A DNA stretch of 64,000 nt, taken from positions 186,001-250,000 of the forward strand of contig CAVVIO010000016.1 of the NCBI GenBank assembly GCA_963748095.1, given 5' to 3'. Shown piece after piece: positions 43,488 to 52,895 of the stretch. The translations under genes were made by a program, and so were the position numbers. Position 1 is the first letter of the stretch, and each line of letters begins with the position of its first letter. The notes under the pieces were generated by a model. That model saw nothing but the letters and a program-made list of their open reading frames with translations, searched no databases and was not told the DNA's origin. This stretch comes from CAVVIO01 sp963748095. Lineage in GTDB: Bacteria > Bacteroidota > Bacteroidia > Bacteroidales > UBA10428.

Positions 43488-44894
43488 TTAATTTCCTCTG
43501 TAAAGATGGACAAAACCCTTGTATACATCCTGCGTGGTGGTAGTAGTTCCTCCCCCGGTACTGGTGCTGCTATCCTGATTGTTCAGGTCAGCCGGTTTTC
43601 CGGTTTTCCAGTCTTCTATGGCCGAAGCTTTTGAAATAATATAATAATAAACACCGTCTGCAGCATTACTATTGGAATTGTTAATCTTTCCGTTCCAACC
43701 CTGCCAATCCCGTATATTTCCTTTAAATTCATGTACTTTCCCACCATAACGATCGAAAATAATAATATGAAAATTTGTGATTGAAACATCGTATACCCTG
43801 AAAATATCGTTTATTCCGTCACCGTTGGGTGTAAATACGTTAGGAACCTGTAGTTCCGGCTTACTGACAGTTATGGTTTTCTTTACGGAATCAACGCAAT
43901 TGTAAGGTGCAGCAGAAGTGGTTGTCAACTTCACCTCATACTCACCGGGGATAAGATAGGTATGTACAATTTCCGATTCATCGGCCTGGCTGTCCATTTC
44001 ATTGCCATCTCCAAAGAGCCAATGATAGTTTGCTGCATTTATGGAGTTATTCAGAAACCTGAAAGCAGCAGGGGCAGATTGTTGCTGATCATACTGACTG
44101 GAATTATAGTATAGTTTATCTGCAAATTGAGGATAGTATTCCGCATCGCTAAGCGGTATGTATTTTTCCGTTATTACAGCATCCGATTCTATGGATTTAT
44201 AAAACACATCATCGTCCCGATGTGCCCCGAAACGATCATCAACATTTATAAAATACCTGGTATCTACTGCAGAAGGATTGATTACGCGAGCATTTAACTT
44301 ACCTATAGGTAGAGGACTTGTATCGGGTTTGGCAGTCCAGTTTATATTATAATGATTTGTTAATATAAGGGTTGTATCCTTTCCAGGTTCATTATATTCA
44401 AGATTTTTGGTGGTTAAGGCAGCTTTCAGGTCGAGCCAGCCACAGCCGTAATCCCCGAAAGCGACATTCCCGTCTATATCCTTATTATTTATCTGCACAT
44501 TGAAATCATTAATAAGTACCCATGCCCGGTAGATGAGATCCTGGCTGCCCTTAGTCATTTTCACACGATATCCTGCCGGTGAAGTGATATTGGAAAGGGA
44601 TGAAAGAAAACCCGTATCAGAAGAAATAACAATGTAGCTCATACTAGTGGTATCATATTTCGACCATTCAAAATCCCAGCCATAAGAACTATCGGGTGAA
44701 ACAGCAATTATAGAGGCTACTACTGATTCTCCATATCCCGGGGTGTTGAAAACAAAAACCGAATCGGGCCCGCCTGAAATCGAATAAGCAGCTGTGTCTG
44801 AATAATCAGCATCGGGGGCAAAAATCTGGGCTGACACTGTAAAACCAGTTATTAAGTAAATAATAAATAAAACGAATATCGTACGGTTCAGCAT
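43488..44894 (-). CDS. Secreted PKD-domain protein with T9SS type B sorting domain
   Basis: 468 residues from ATG 44894, whose signal peptide (MLNRTIFVLFIIYLITGF) is better than that of a frame starting at 44918. An N-terminal beta-rich region is followed by a PKD domain (about 270-345, YHWLFGDGNE ... HTYLIPGEYEVKLTT) and a gliding-motility-type (CHU_C, type B) C-terminal domain: VPNVFTPNGDGINDIFRVYD, FDRYGGKVHEF, WQGWNGKI, DGVYYYII and the terminal YKGFVHLYRGN. Such domains direct proteins through the type IX secretion system to the cell surface. Odd point: about 35 residues rich in Ser, Thr and Gly are inserted inside the sorting domain just before its last strand. No PorP/SprF partner gene is next to it. 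Confidence 0.9.
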   Translation of the reverse strand: MLNRTIFVLFIIYLITGFTVSAQIFAPDADYSDTAAYSISGGPDSVFVFNTPGYGESVVASIIAVSPDSSYGWDFEWSKYDTTSMSYIVISSDTGFLSSLSNITSPAGYRVKMTKGSQDLIYRAWVLINDFNVQINNKDIDGNVAFGDYGCGWLDLKAALTTKNLEYNEPGKDTTLILTNHYNINWTAKPDTSPLPIGKLNARVINPSAVDTRYFINVDDRFGAHRDDDVFYKSIESDAVITEKYIPLSDAEYYPQFADKLYYNSSQYDQQQSAPAAFRFLNNSINAANYHWLFGDGNEMDSQADESEIVHTYLIPGEYEVKLTTTSAAPYNCVDSVKKTITVSKPELQVPNVFTPNGDGINDIFRVYDVSITNFHIIIFDRYGGKVHEFKGNIRDWQGWNGKINNSNSNAADGVYYYIISKASAIEDWKTGKPADLNNQDSSTSTGGGTTTTTQDVYKGFVHLYRGN

Positions 44895-45116
44895 GAAATA
44901 TATATTACTTATTCTCATCCAGACAACTAAAATGAAACGGAGTTTATTATTTGAAAATTGTCAATCAGATTGCAATGTTAAAAAATTTCGGCCTATAATA
45001 CCTTATAAAGTAAAAGCAAATCTACAAAAATATTTAATAGCGGTTTATGTCAATAAGGCGGTTAGGCTACAATCTAAATACCCGCTACCCAAATTCCTTG
45101 TCAACTTGTTATCATA

Positions 45117-47417
45117 TTAAAAATTAAATCCCAGGTTGACATACCACCTTAATTTATAGTCGGAATTATTCGAACCTAAAAAAACACTTACAGGACCCAG
45201 GTAAGTTTTATAAGTTAATCCACCTCCATAACCTACATAGTACAGTTCCTTCTGAAAATTATACAGAGAAGAGAAAAGTTTGTCAGGACTGGTGCCAACA
45301 GCTGCTACATTGGCAATTGCAGACACATACAATGTTGGCATAATTTTATATTGTAATGCCATCTTACCCTTAAGAAAATCGTTGATATTTACCTGGTTGA
45401 TCCCGTTATTTACCTGGTTTAATCCGAAACCAACCAGGGGAATATGGTTCTTCCGCAAGTTGTATTTATATCCCCCCAAAAAGAACTGATCGGTAATAAC
45501 CACATTTGAAGAAGTAAGGCCAAGAGTTAAACCAAGATTCAGGGTAAATTTAGGATACAGCCGAAAATACCGGTCAAGATTGGCATATATTTTCCAGTAA
45601 TTCTTAAGATTAAGGTTAAGATCTTCCGAATTGGAAGTATCGGAAATCTCCGGGGTAACAAAAGATTGGTTAGTAAAATTTTGTTTCACATAGAAATCGA
45701 ATTCTGTTCCCTGTTCCGGATAAATCAGGCTGTTTAGAGTCATAGCATTAAAAAAGAAAGTCATTGAAAGTCCTCCAAATCCAAAACGTTCGAAATTAGT
45801 TGCAGGATAGAGCTCTTTTACCGACTGACTTGGTTTGATCGTGGAAACTTCATAGTTTAACGAATATCCTATCTGATGGTTGATATTCAAAGAAAACCTG
45901 TTTGTAACTCCGACATTGAAATAATTCTGATTATAATAACCAACTGTATTTCCACTCAGATAAATAGGGAGAATATTTCCTTCTGCATCGGCAGATATGG
46001 AAGCCACCAGTCTTTGCCGCAGTCCCATATATTTTTGGTATTCGGCACTTAAACGCGGGTATTTCCCAATATCGACTTTGGTTATAAATCGTGTTGCCGG
46101 AATCCAAAGGTTTTTCCTGGTATAATTCAGGATAAGCCCCACATCGTAATAATTATCATAATGCAGGGCTACTTTCATGTATCCGTTTGGTTTTTCTTTT
46201 ACTTTTATATTCAGCTGATAACCTTGCACATCGGGTTTTAAACTGTAAGTGATCTTATCGTAATACAAAGTACCAAAAACATTGTTAATGGCAGCATTCA
46301 GCATTTTATTGGTAATCCATCTGCCTGAGGTCAGCCCTGATTTTCTCAGAATAAATTCCTTGTTGGTATATTTTGTACCAGTAATCTGAATTTCTTTAAT
46401 AAAAACAGAATCCATTGGGTTCAGTTTTTTCAGGGGAGCCTGGGGACCATATGAATCGACCGAATCTTTTAATGCTTTTAACTTACCGATAACTGCCCTG
46501 GCCGCCTCTTCCCCAATTTTTTCTATTTCAGCGCCGCCACTAAAACTAGTGACAGAATAATCCTTAAGGTCCGGTTCAATTAAAATATTCACCAGCTTCG
46601 ATTGTTTCTGTGTGTCGAAATCGCCATAGATACTGGCCGTACGTGCCAATATATCCGTTAACGAACGTAATTTTTTAGGCGTTATCTTTTCGTTAAATCC
46701 AACATTTACTCCAATAACAATGTCGGCTCCCATGTCAATCACCTCCTGAACAGGGAAATTACGCATTACCCCGCCGTCAACAACAAGTGTGGAAGTGTCT
46801 AACATAACAGGAGTAAACAAGGTAGGAATCGACATACTTGCCCGCATTGCCGTGGGGAGATCCCCTGATTTGAATTCAATTCGTTTGCCTTTAACAATAT
46901 CAGTTCCCATGCAATGGAAAGGTATCGGAAAATCATCAAATTTGGCTATACCTGCAGCCCTCCAGGTAAGGTCCGAAAATAACTCCGATAATTTCTCGCC
47001 TTCCAATAATCCCGACGGTAAATATAACTTCTTGCTGATTATAGGTAATTCAAGTATGTAGTTCTGGTAATCATGCTTCTCTTCCATTGCAATGTTGTTC
47101 AATGGAATCTCATCAGACAACAGGTCATTCCAGTTTGTGTTAAGGTCAATTTCGGACAGATCATTTGCATTGTACCCAATGGCATAAAGTCCGCCCAGAA
47201 TGCCTCCCATACTTGTCCCTGTTATATAATCGGGACGTATCCCCACTTCTTCCAGTACTTTCAATACACCAATGTGTGCCAGTCCTTTTGCCCCGCCTCC
47301 ACTCAACACCAAACCTATTTTCGGTCTTGTTGAAGAGGACTGTTGAGAATAAGTAACTATAACTGAAAATAAAATACCTGTAATAAGTAAAATTAAAAAT
47401 TTTATTGAATGCAACAT
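45117..47417 (-). CDS. Patatin-like phospholipase with POTRA and outer-membrane barrel
   Basis: 766 residues. Signal peptide (1-25), then a patatin domain (about 33-240) with the oxyanion loop GGGAKG (40-45), nucleophile motif GTSMG (Ser69) and DGG (Asp214), a complete Ser-Asp dyad. A POTRA-like domain follows (about 345-420, IQITGTKYTNKEFILRKSGL), then a BamA/TpsB-like 16-strand-type barrel (about 425-766) rich in aromatic beta strands and ending with an aromatic residue (WYVNLGFNF). This is the layout of type Vd (PlpD-like) autotransporters: a lipase carried to the surface or held at the outer membrane. It would hydrolyse phospholipids; the target is unknown. It stands alone, 198 bases after the type B cargo gene on the same strand. 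Confidence 0.92.
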   Translation of the reverse strand: MLHSIKFLILLITGILFSVIVTYSQQSSSTRPKIGLVLSGGGAKGLAHIGVLKVLEEVGIRPDYITGTSMGGILGGLYAIGYNANDLSEIDLNTNWNDLLSDEIPLNNIAMEEKHDYQNYILELPIISKKLYLPSGLLEGEKLSELFSDLTWRAAGIAKFDDFPIPFHCMGTDIVKGKRIEFKSGDLPTAMRASMSIPTLFTPVMLDTSTLVVDGGVMRNFPVQEVIDMGADIVIGVNVGFNEKITPKKLRSLTDILARTASIYGDFDTQKQSKLVNILIEPDLKDYSVTSFSGGAEIEKIGEEAARAVIGKLKALKDSVDSYGPQAPLKKLNPMDSVFIKEIQITGTKYTNKEFILRKSGLTSGRWITNKMLNAAINNVFGTLYYDKITYSLKPDVQGYQLNIKVKEKPNGYMKVALHYDNYYDVGLILNYTRKNLWIPATRFITKVDIGKYPRLSAEYQKYMGLRQRLVASISADAEGNILPIYLSGNTVGYYNQNYFNVGVTNRFSLNINHQIGYSLNYEVSTIKPSQSVKELYPATNFERFGFGGLSMTFFFNAMTLNSLIYPEQGTEFDFYVKQNFTNQSFVTPEISDTSNSEDLNLNLKNYWKIYANLDRYFRLYPKFTLNLGLTLGLTSSNVVITDQFFLGGYKYNLRKNHIPLVGFGLNQVNNGINQVNINDFLKGKMALQYKIMPTLYVSAIANVAAVGTSPDKLFSSLYNFQKELYYVGYGGGLTYKTYLGPVSVFLGSNNSDYKLRWYVNLGFNF

Positions 47418-47693
47418 TTTAAGAAAGAATTATACCTGTTATTTTATTGCTTATCAAACAGAAGATAAATAAGCTGAATATTGAACCAATTAAAATTACA
47501 TATTATTCAGTATTCACGATCAAAGTTTAGAGAAAATTAATTTGATATACAATTTATATACAGAATCTCTTAACAGGAAACCGATCATAAAGTTTATTCT
47601 GCTATACAATGATAAAATCAGGTATGCATTTATTTTTATAGATCAACAGGATATAAGTCTGATCTATAAATCAATTAGTCATATTCTTATAGA

Positions 47694-48422
47694 TCATCCG
47701 CGAGACGGAAGAAAACTATTGAATACAGATATGATAACATATAAAATTATACAAACAGCTATTCCCGGGAAACCAGTAATCAGAATGATCGCAAGGGATA
47801 AAAGCAAAAACGAATATCTTAAAAGGTTTTTCTTAATGCTGAAATCTTTAAATTTCAAAGAAAACATTGGAATATTGGAGATCAGCAAAAACGAAAGAAT
47901 TACAATCAGTGATAATAATGTTAATGGATGAAGAAGGAAATGTTGCAGGAATTCAAATTGTGTCACCTTTAAAAAAATTCCCAGGGAAGCTATCAGTAAA
48001 GCACTTGCCGGGGTAGGTAAACCGTGAAAAGTATCCGATGATGCAGAAATATTAAACCTGGCCAGCCGTAATGCCGAAAATAAAGCGATGAGTGAAGAGG
48101 AATAAAGAAGAAGATTTACAATAGCTTCTGAATTTCCCGTATGAGAAGAAAGTGAAATTGTCATTAATCTGTAAAGTATAATGGAAGGGGCTATTCCGAA
48201 ACTCACCATGTCAGCCAGTGAATCGAGCTGTTTTCCAAATTCAGACTGGGCATTTAACAACCGGGCAGAAAAACCATCCAGAAAATCGGGAATTGTGGCG
48301 GCCATTATAAAATATCCGGCGTTCATCGGCTGATCGCCAAAAGCTACCACTATGGCAATAAATCCCAGTAAAAGATTCAGGGAGGTCAGAGAATTTGGGA
48401 CAATCCTGTTCACGTTATTCAT
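47694..48422 (-). CDS. pssA: CDP-diacylglycerol-serine O-phosphatidyltransferase
   Basis: 242 residues from ATG 48422 (GTG at 48428 is less likely). The CDP-alcohol phosphotransferase motif is complete: DFLDGFSARLLNAQSEFG followed by KQLDSLAD, i.e. DxxDGxxAR-x8-GxxxDxxxD. Six to eight transmembrane helices. It makes phosphatidylserine from CDP-diacylglycerol and serine, leading to phosphatidylethanolamine; the CDP-diacylglycerol comes from CdsA, whose gene lies at 58291. No psd (decarboxylase) gene is next to it here, unlike in many Bacteroidota. The subfamily is the integral-membrane type II synthase. Confidence 0.9.
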   Translation of the reverse strand: MNNVNRIVPNSLTSLNLLLGFIAIVVAFGDQPMNAGYFIMAATIPDFLDGFSARLLNAQSEFGKQLDSLADMVSFGIAPSIILYRLMTISLSSHTGNSEAIVNLLLYSSSLIALFSALRLARFNISASSDTFHGLPTPASALLIASLGIFLKVTQFEFLQHFLLHPLTLLSLIVILSFLLISNIPMFSLKFKDFSIKKNLLRYSFLLLSLAIILITGFPGIAVCIILYVIISVFNSFLPSRG

Positions 48423-48723
48423 AAACACTTAAAATTAAAAATTAACGAGTTTTACCAATAGAAAACAAGAAAATAATATATACATATGGAACCAGTCGCC
48501 AAATTTAGTATTATTAAGACGATTCACACGATCACAGTTTGAAATTTTTATCATGTGCTTTTTAAATCACTTCATTTACAATGCTTTTACCATAAATCTA
48601 TCTTTTTTCAACTCACTATATAAAGAACAATGTTACAGTTCTTAGTAAAAAGATGTAAAATTCATTTCAGGTTTATGAACTAATTCCTATGTTTATACAA
48701 GAAAAAAGGATTAATTTGAATTT
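48423..48723. other. Intergenic region between divergent pssA and the permease gene
   Basis: About 300 bases, strongly AT-rich, without an ORF or hairpin that I would defend. On the minus strand TAAATTTG (48507-48500) matches the -7 box and could serve pssA with a leader of about 70 bases, but no -33 element is visible. No good promoter motif was found for the permease gene. Confidence 0.5.
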
Positions 48724-50949
48724 ATGGCCAGGAACTTGATAAACCAACAGGCAAAATTCGGAACACCGGAAGTATTTACAACTTCTGTATCAACTATTCT
48801 TGGAGCCATATTATTTCTGCGTTTCGGATATGCCGTCGGTAATGTCGGATTTCTTGGTGCACTGGGAATAATACTTATCGGACATCTGGTCACTTTCCCA
48901 ACAGCTTTTGCAGTGGCTGAAATTGCTACCAACCAGAAGGTTCTTGGCGGTGGCGCTTATTATATAATATCCAGGTCGTTCGGGTTAAATATTGGGGCAA
49001 CCATCGGGATAACCCTATATTTTTCACAGGCTATCAGTGTAGCTTTTTATGTAATTGCTTTTGCCGAAGCTTTCGACCCAGTCATTAGTTTTCTGAAAGA
49101 CCATTATGGTTTTATTATTCCCGACAACCGGTTTATAAGTCTGCCGTTTATGTCCATCCTGTCAGTAATTATTCTGGCAAGGGGAGCCAATCTGGGCATG
49201 AAAGCCCTTTACCTGGTAGCTGCCATACTTTTCACATCTATTTTTTTGTTCCTTATCGGAAAACCAGAGGCAGTGGTAAACGAGATACATCTCTATGCAA
49301 AAGCTGAAAATCCTGATAATTTCTTTTATGTTTTTATGATTGTCTTTCCTGCATTTACAGGGCTGGCTGCCGGACTAGGTTTGTCAGGAGATTTGAAAGA
49401 CCCTACGAAATCCATTCCCAGGGGAACTATTCTGGCAACACTGGCCGGACTGATTGTATATGTGGGGGTGGCTTATAAACTGACCATGTCGGCTACCCCG
49501 GAAGAATTAGCCAATGATCAGTTTGTGATGCAAAAAATTGCCTATTGGGGGCCAATTATTCCTATTGGCCTGGCGGCAGCATCCCTCTCGTCTGCCCTGG
49601 GTTCTATATTGGTTGCCCCCCGTACATTACAAGCCATCGGTGCCGATAATATCCTGCCAAATAATTTCCTGAGCAGATGGCTGGGTAAAGGTAAGCCCGT
49701 AACAAACGAGCCGGTCAATGCATCCATCATAACTATCATCATTGCATTTGCTTTCATTTCTGTAGGGACAATCGATTTTGTGGCACAAATTATTTCCATG
49801 TTTTTTATGGTTACTTACGGGGCTATTTGCCTGATATCCCTTCTCGAACATTTTGCTGCCGATCCGTCATACCGCCCCACTTTCCGTTCGAAATGGTATA
49901 TTTCACTTGTGGGAGCTGTCATGTCATTTTGGCTAATGTTTAAAATGAATACCACCTATGCTTTGTTCTCCCTTTTTATCATGGGATTCATCTATTATTT
50001 AATTACAGAAAGTAATAAAGAACAAAAGGGATTGGAAAAACTTTTCCGTGGGGTAGTATTTCAATTAAGCAGGCAGTTGCAGATTTTTGCCCAGCGTGCC
50101 GACAAAGAAAATCCGGATACCAACTGGCGGCCTTTTGTAATTTGTATTTCGCGAGATTCGTTTAAACGAAGGGGAGCGTTTGACTTACTCCGGTGGTTAT
50201 CGTTTAAGTACGGTTTCGGCACTTATATTCACTATATCGAAGGATACCTGTCAAAACAGACCAATGCAGAATCGAAACAAGTGCTGACCCGTCTGATAAA
50301 CCTGGCATCGGGAAGTAAAAACCGGGTATACCTCGATACCATCATCAGTCCTTCCTATACTTCGGCAATAGCACAGGTGATACAGCTTTCCGGAATTTCC
50401 GGCAAAGGAAACAATATGATCCTTTTTGAATTCAGCCGCACCGAACCCAATTCGCTGAAAGAATCGCTGAAAAATTATGCCCTTATCCAGGCTACCGGTT
50501 TTGATATCTGCATTTTAAATTCCTCTTACAAAGGATTCGGTTACAAACGAGAAATTCATATCTGGATCACATCATACGATTACGAAAATGCAAACCTGAT
50601 GATCCTGCTGGGCTATATTATTTTAGGCCATCCCGAATGGAAAAATGGCGTAATCAAGATTTTTGCCATTTACAATGAACCAGAATTGAAAGAACGCCGG
50701 GAAAAACTAATCGACCTTATTAAATCGGGAAGATTGCCAATTTCACCGGGAAATGTTGAACCTATCATTGCCAATGACATGAGAAACACCAAAGAAATAA
50801 TTGCTGAAAAATCGGTGGATGCTGATCTTACAATAGTAGGTTTCCGGCATGAATTGGTGAAGACGAAAGGAGTTGAACTTTTTACCGGATACGAAAATAT
50901 CGGCGATATCTTATTTGTTAGCTCCCAGAAAGAAAAAGAAATAAAATAG
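48724..50949 (+). CDS. APC-superfamily permease, cation-chloride-cotransporter-like
   Basis: 741 residues. The first 430 or so form about 12 transmembrane helices of the amino acid-polyamine-organocation fold: TSVSTILGAILFLRFGYAVG in helix 1 and GGGAYYIISRSFG near helix 3 resemble the SLC12 cation-chloride cotransporters and their bacterial relatives. The remaining 310 residues are soluble, with several alpha/beta segments (WRPFVICISRDSFKRRGAF, NLMILLGYIILGHPEW, ADLTIVGFRHEL) like the C-terminal domain of that family. It could carry K+ and Cl- or an amino acid; the sequence does not settle this. It is followed by coaD after 64 bases, with a separate promoter between. Confidence 0.82.
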   Translation: MARNLINQQAKFGTPEVFTTSVSTILGAILFLRFGYAVGNVGFLGALGIILIGHLVTFPTAFAVAEIATNQKVLGGGAYYIISRSFGLNIGATIGITLYFSQAISVAFYVIAFAEAFDPVISFLKDHYGFIIPDNRFISLPFMSILSVIILARGANLGMKALYLVAAILFTSIFLFLIGKPEAVVNEIHLYAKAENPDNFFYVFMIVFPAFTGLAAGLGLSGDLKDPTKSIPRGTILATLAGLIVYVGVAYKLTMSATPEELANDQFVMQKIAYWGPIIPIGLAAASLSSALGSILVAPRTLQAIGADNILPNNFLSRWLGKGKPVTNEPVNASIITIIIAFAFISVGTIDFVAQIISMFFMVTYGAICLISLLEHFAADPSYRPTFRSKWYISLVGAVMSFWLMFKMNTTYALFSLFIMGFIYYLITESNKEQKGLEKLFRGVVFQLSRQLQIFAQRADKENPDTNWRPFVICISRDSFKRRGAFDLLRWLSFKYGFGTYIHYIEGYLSKQTNAESKQVLTRLINLASGSKNRVYLDTIISPSYTSAIAQVIQLSGISGKGNNMILFEFSRTEPNSLKESLKNYALIQATGFDICILNSSYKGFGYKREIHIWITSYDYENANLMILLGYIILGHPEWKNGVIKIFAIYNEPELKERREKLIDLIKSGRLPISPGNVEPIIANDMRNTKEIIAEKSVDADLTIVGFRHELVKTKGVELFTGYENIGDILFVSSQKEKEIK

Positions 50950-50986
50950 ATAAATAATATAACTGATCAAGCCGGATAAAAAGAAT

Positions 50987-50994
50987 TAACTTTG
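50987..50994 (+). promoter_or_regulatory. Candidate promoter of coaD (TAACTTTG)
   Basis: TAACTTTG matches TAnnTTTG. A partial -33 (CTG at 50963-50965) lies at 21-base spacing. Transcription would start near 51000, about 14 bases before the coaD ATG at 51014. Confidence 0.5.
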
Positions 50995-51013
50995 AAACCC
51001 TTATGTTAAAACC

Positions 51014-51472
51014 ATGGAAAAAATAGTTGTATTCCCAGGCTCATTTGACCCTATTACTATCGGACATGAATCGATTGTGCGAAGGGCATTTCCCTTTTTC
51101 GATAAAATAATCATAGCTATTGGATATAATTCCAATAAACCTGGATTTTTTCCGTTAGAAAAACGGCTGGAGTGGATCCGTTCGGTTTTTAAAGAAGAGA
51201 AAAAAGTGGAAGTTGACAGCTACGATAGCCTGACAGTTGAATTCTGCAAGCAGGTAAATGCTAAATATATACTGAGAGGACTGCGCACATCTTCCGATTT
51301 CGAATATGAACGTGCGATTGCTCAAACCAATAAAATGATGTTTGCTGAACTGGAGACCATTTTTTTACTAACCTTGCCTGAATATACTTCGGTAAATTCA
51401 ACCATCGTGCGTGATATTATCCGGCACAGTGGAGATGCCAGTATTTTTTTGCCGAAAGCGGTTAAAATTTAA
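51014..51472 (+). CDS. coaD: Phosphopantetheine adenylyltransferase
   Basis: 152 residues, normal length. It makes dephospho-CoA from 4'-phosphopantetheine and ATP, the fourth step of CoA synthesis. The nucleotidyltransferase motif FPGSFDPITIGHESIV (TxGH, His18), RGLRTSSDFEYE and the ending motif STIVRDIIRHSGDASIF are all present. The next gene starts 10 bases later on the same strand, so the two are probably cotranscribed. Confidence 0.97.
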   Translation: MEKIVVFPGSFDPITIGHESIVRRAFPFFDKIIIAIGYNSNKPGFFPLEKRLEWIRSVFKEEKKVEVDSYDSLTVEFCKQVNAKYILRGLRTSSDFEYERAIAQTNKMMFAELETIFLLTLPEYTSVNSTIVRDIIRHSGDASIFLPKAVKI

Positions 51473-51482
51473 ATGTGTAATT

Positions 51483-52895
51483 ATGATTAGAAAGTGGTTA
51501 TTGCTGACGTGTATATTAGCTGGTTTTATTGTCAATCTGAATGCCCGTCCGGCAGTAATATATGGTACCGCCCCGGAATATGCAGGTGATGAACTTGTGT
51601 TTTACAGGTATGGCGACCGGATTACCAATACGGAAGTAGTAGCTGGAAAATGCAAGGTCGACAGTTCCGGGAAATTCAGCATGGAAATACCGGTTGAAAA
51701 TATTACGTACATTTTTGCCGAATTGGGAATTTACCAGGCTTTCCTTTTTGTTGAGCCTGGAAAATCGTATGAAATAGCCCTTCCTGTTAAAAAGGAGAAA
51801 ACCATGGCTGACAGGTTGAATCCGTTTTTTCAACCGGAACCGTTACATTTCGGAGTATTAAATTATCATGAAAATGATTTAAATACGTTGATCCGCATGT
51901 TTAACGATGCTTACACACCATATTACAATAAGTATGTATACAGCGTGGTTACAAAGGAAGATCATCCGCAACTTGATGCCGATATCAAAAAAATTGAGGC
52001 TCCCTTCAAATCGGATACCACCAGTTTTTTCTATAATTACCGAATTTATAAATACGGTATGTTACGTAACCTGGCATTCCAAAGAAAAGCCAAAAGTCTT
52101 TCCGATACTTTTTTTAAAAACAAACCTGTATTGTACAATAATCCGGCATATATGGATCTGTTCAACCAGATATATAATAAATATTTCCAGTTTTTTTCAC
52201 GGACCGAGGATGGCAAGAAAATTCTTGACGATATTAATTTGAATAAAGATTACTACGCCTTAAAAGCAACTCTCGCCAAAGATCAGGTATTGCAGAGCGA
52301 TACATTACTTGAGTTGGTTATATTAAAAGGAATTCATGATGAATTTTACAACGATCAATTTTCACGAAGTGCATTGCTGCAGGTTTTGGATACATTAATC
52401 AGCAGTACAAAAATAAAAGAAGATAAAATAATCGGTGAAAATATACGTGAAAAAGTTACCAGGCTGCTGGTAGGTTTTGCTCCTCCTGATTTTCATCTTT
52501 ACAATACAGACAGCGTCCTGATTTCACTCGACAGCCTAAAGGGAAAATATGTATACTTAAATTTTTGTACCTGTTTCAGCTATTCATGTATGAATGAATT
52601 TGAATTACTAAAAGGTTTGTATCAACGGCACAAAGATAAACTTGAGATAGTTACTGTAACAGTCGATGATAATATTGCTACTGTAAAGAATTTTGTTCAG
52701 AAAAGAGGATATGACTGGCCCTTCCTGTTATATAGTAATCAACCGGATATATTGAAAGAATATGATATAAGGGGTTTCCCTGTGTACTACCTCATTGGTC
52801 CCGATGGAAAACTGGTATTATCTCCGGCGCCTGGTCCCAGTGAAAATTTTGAATCGAAATTATTTAACATATTAAAATCCCGCGGAGATTTATAA
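51483..52895 (+). CDS. Secreted thioredoxin-fold (TlpA-like) protein without a CxxC motif
   Basis: 470 residues from ATG 51483, which gives a clean signal peptide (IRKWLLLTCILAGFIVNLNA); a longer frame starting inside coaD lacks one. Residues about 20-110 are a beta-rich domain (FYRYGDRITNTEV, SSGKFSMEIPVEN), the middle is helical, and about 335-465 is a thioredoxin-like domain of the TlpA/AhpC type with a cis-proline loop (GFPVYYLIGPDG). Where these proteins have WCxxC, this one reads CTCFSYSC (Cys362, Cys364, Cys369), so the N-terminal position of the usual pair is Ser366. Redox activity is uncertain. Its 3' end overlaps the convergent Nudix gene by six bases. Confidence 0.82.
   Translation: MIRKWLLLTCILAGFIVNLNARPAVIYGTAPEYAGDELVFYRYGDRITNTEVVAGKCKVDSSGKFSMEIPVENITYIFAELGIYQAFLFVEPGKSYEIALPVKKEKTMADRLNPFFQPEPLHFGVLNYHENDLNTLIRMFNDAYTPYYNKYVYSVVTKEDHPQLDADIKKIEAPFKSDTTSFFYNYRIYKYGMLRNLAFQRKAKSLSDTFFKNKPVLYNNPAYMDLFNQIYNKYFQFFSRTEDGKKILDDINLNKDYYALKATLAKDQVLQSDTLLELVILKGIHDEFYNDQFSRSALLQVLDTLISSTKIKEDKIIGENIREKVTRLLVGFAPPDFHLYNTDSVLISLDSLKGKYVYLNFCTCFSYSCMNEFELLKGLYQRHKDKLEIVTVTVDDNIATVKNFVQKRGYDWPFLLYSNQPDILKEYDIRGFPVYYLIGPDGKLVLSPAPGPSENFESKLFNILKSRGDL

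Noticed and set aside
47542..47931. 129-residue ORF on the plus strand
   Set aside because: Its second half is antisense to pssA, whose complete CDP-alcohol phosphotransferase motif shows the real gene; the ORF itself shows no domain or signal peptide.
51411..51482. Start of the thioredoxin-like gene inside coaD
   Set aside because: The frame is open, but the signal peptide begins at ATG 51483; the upstream part is coaD sequence read in another frame.
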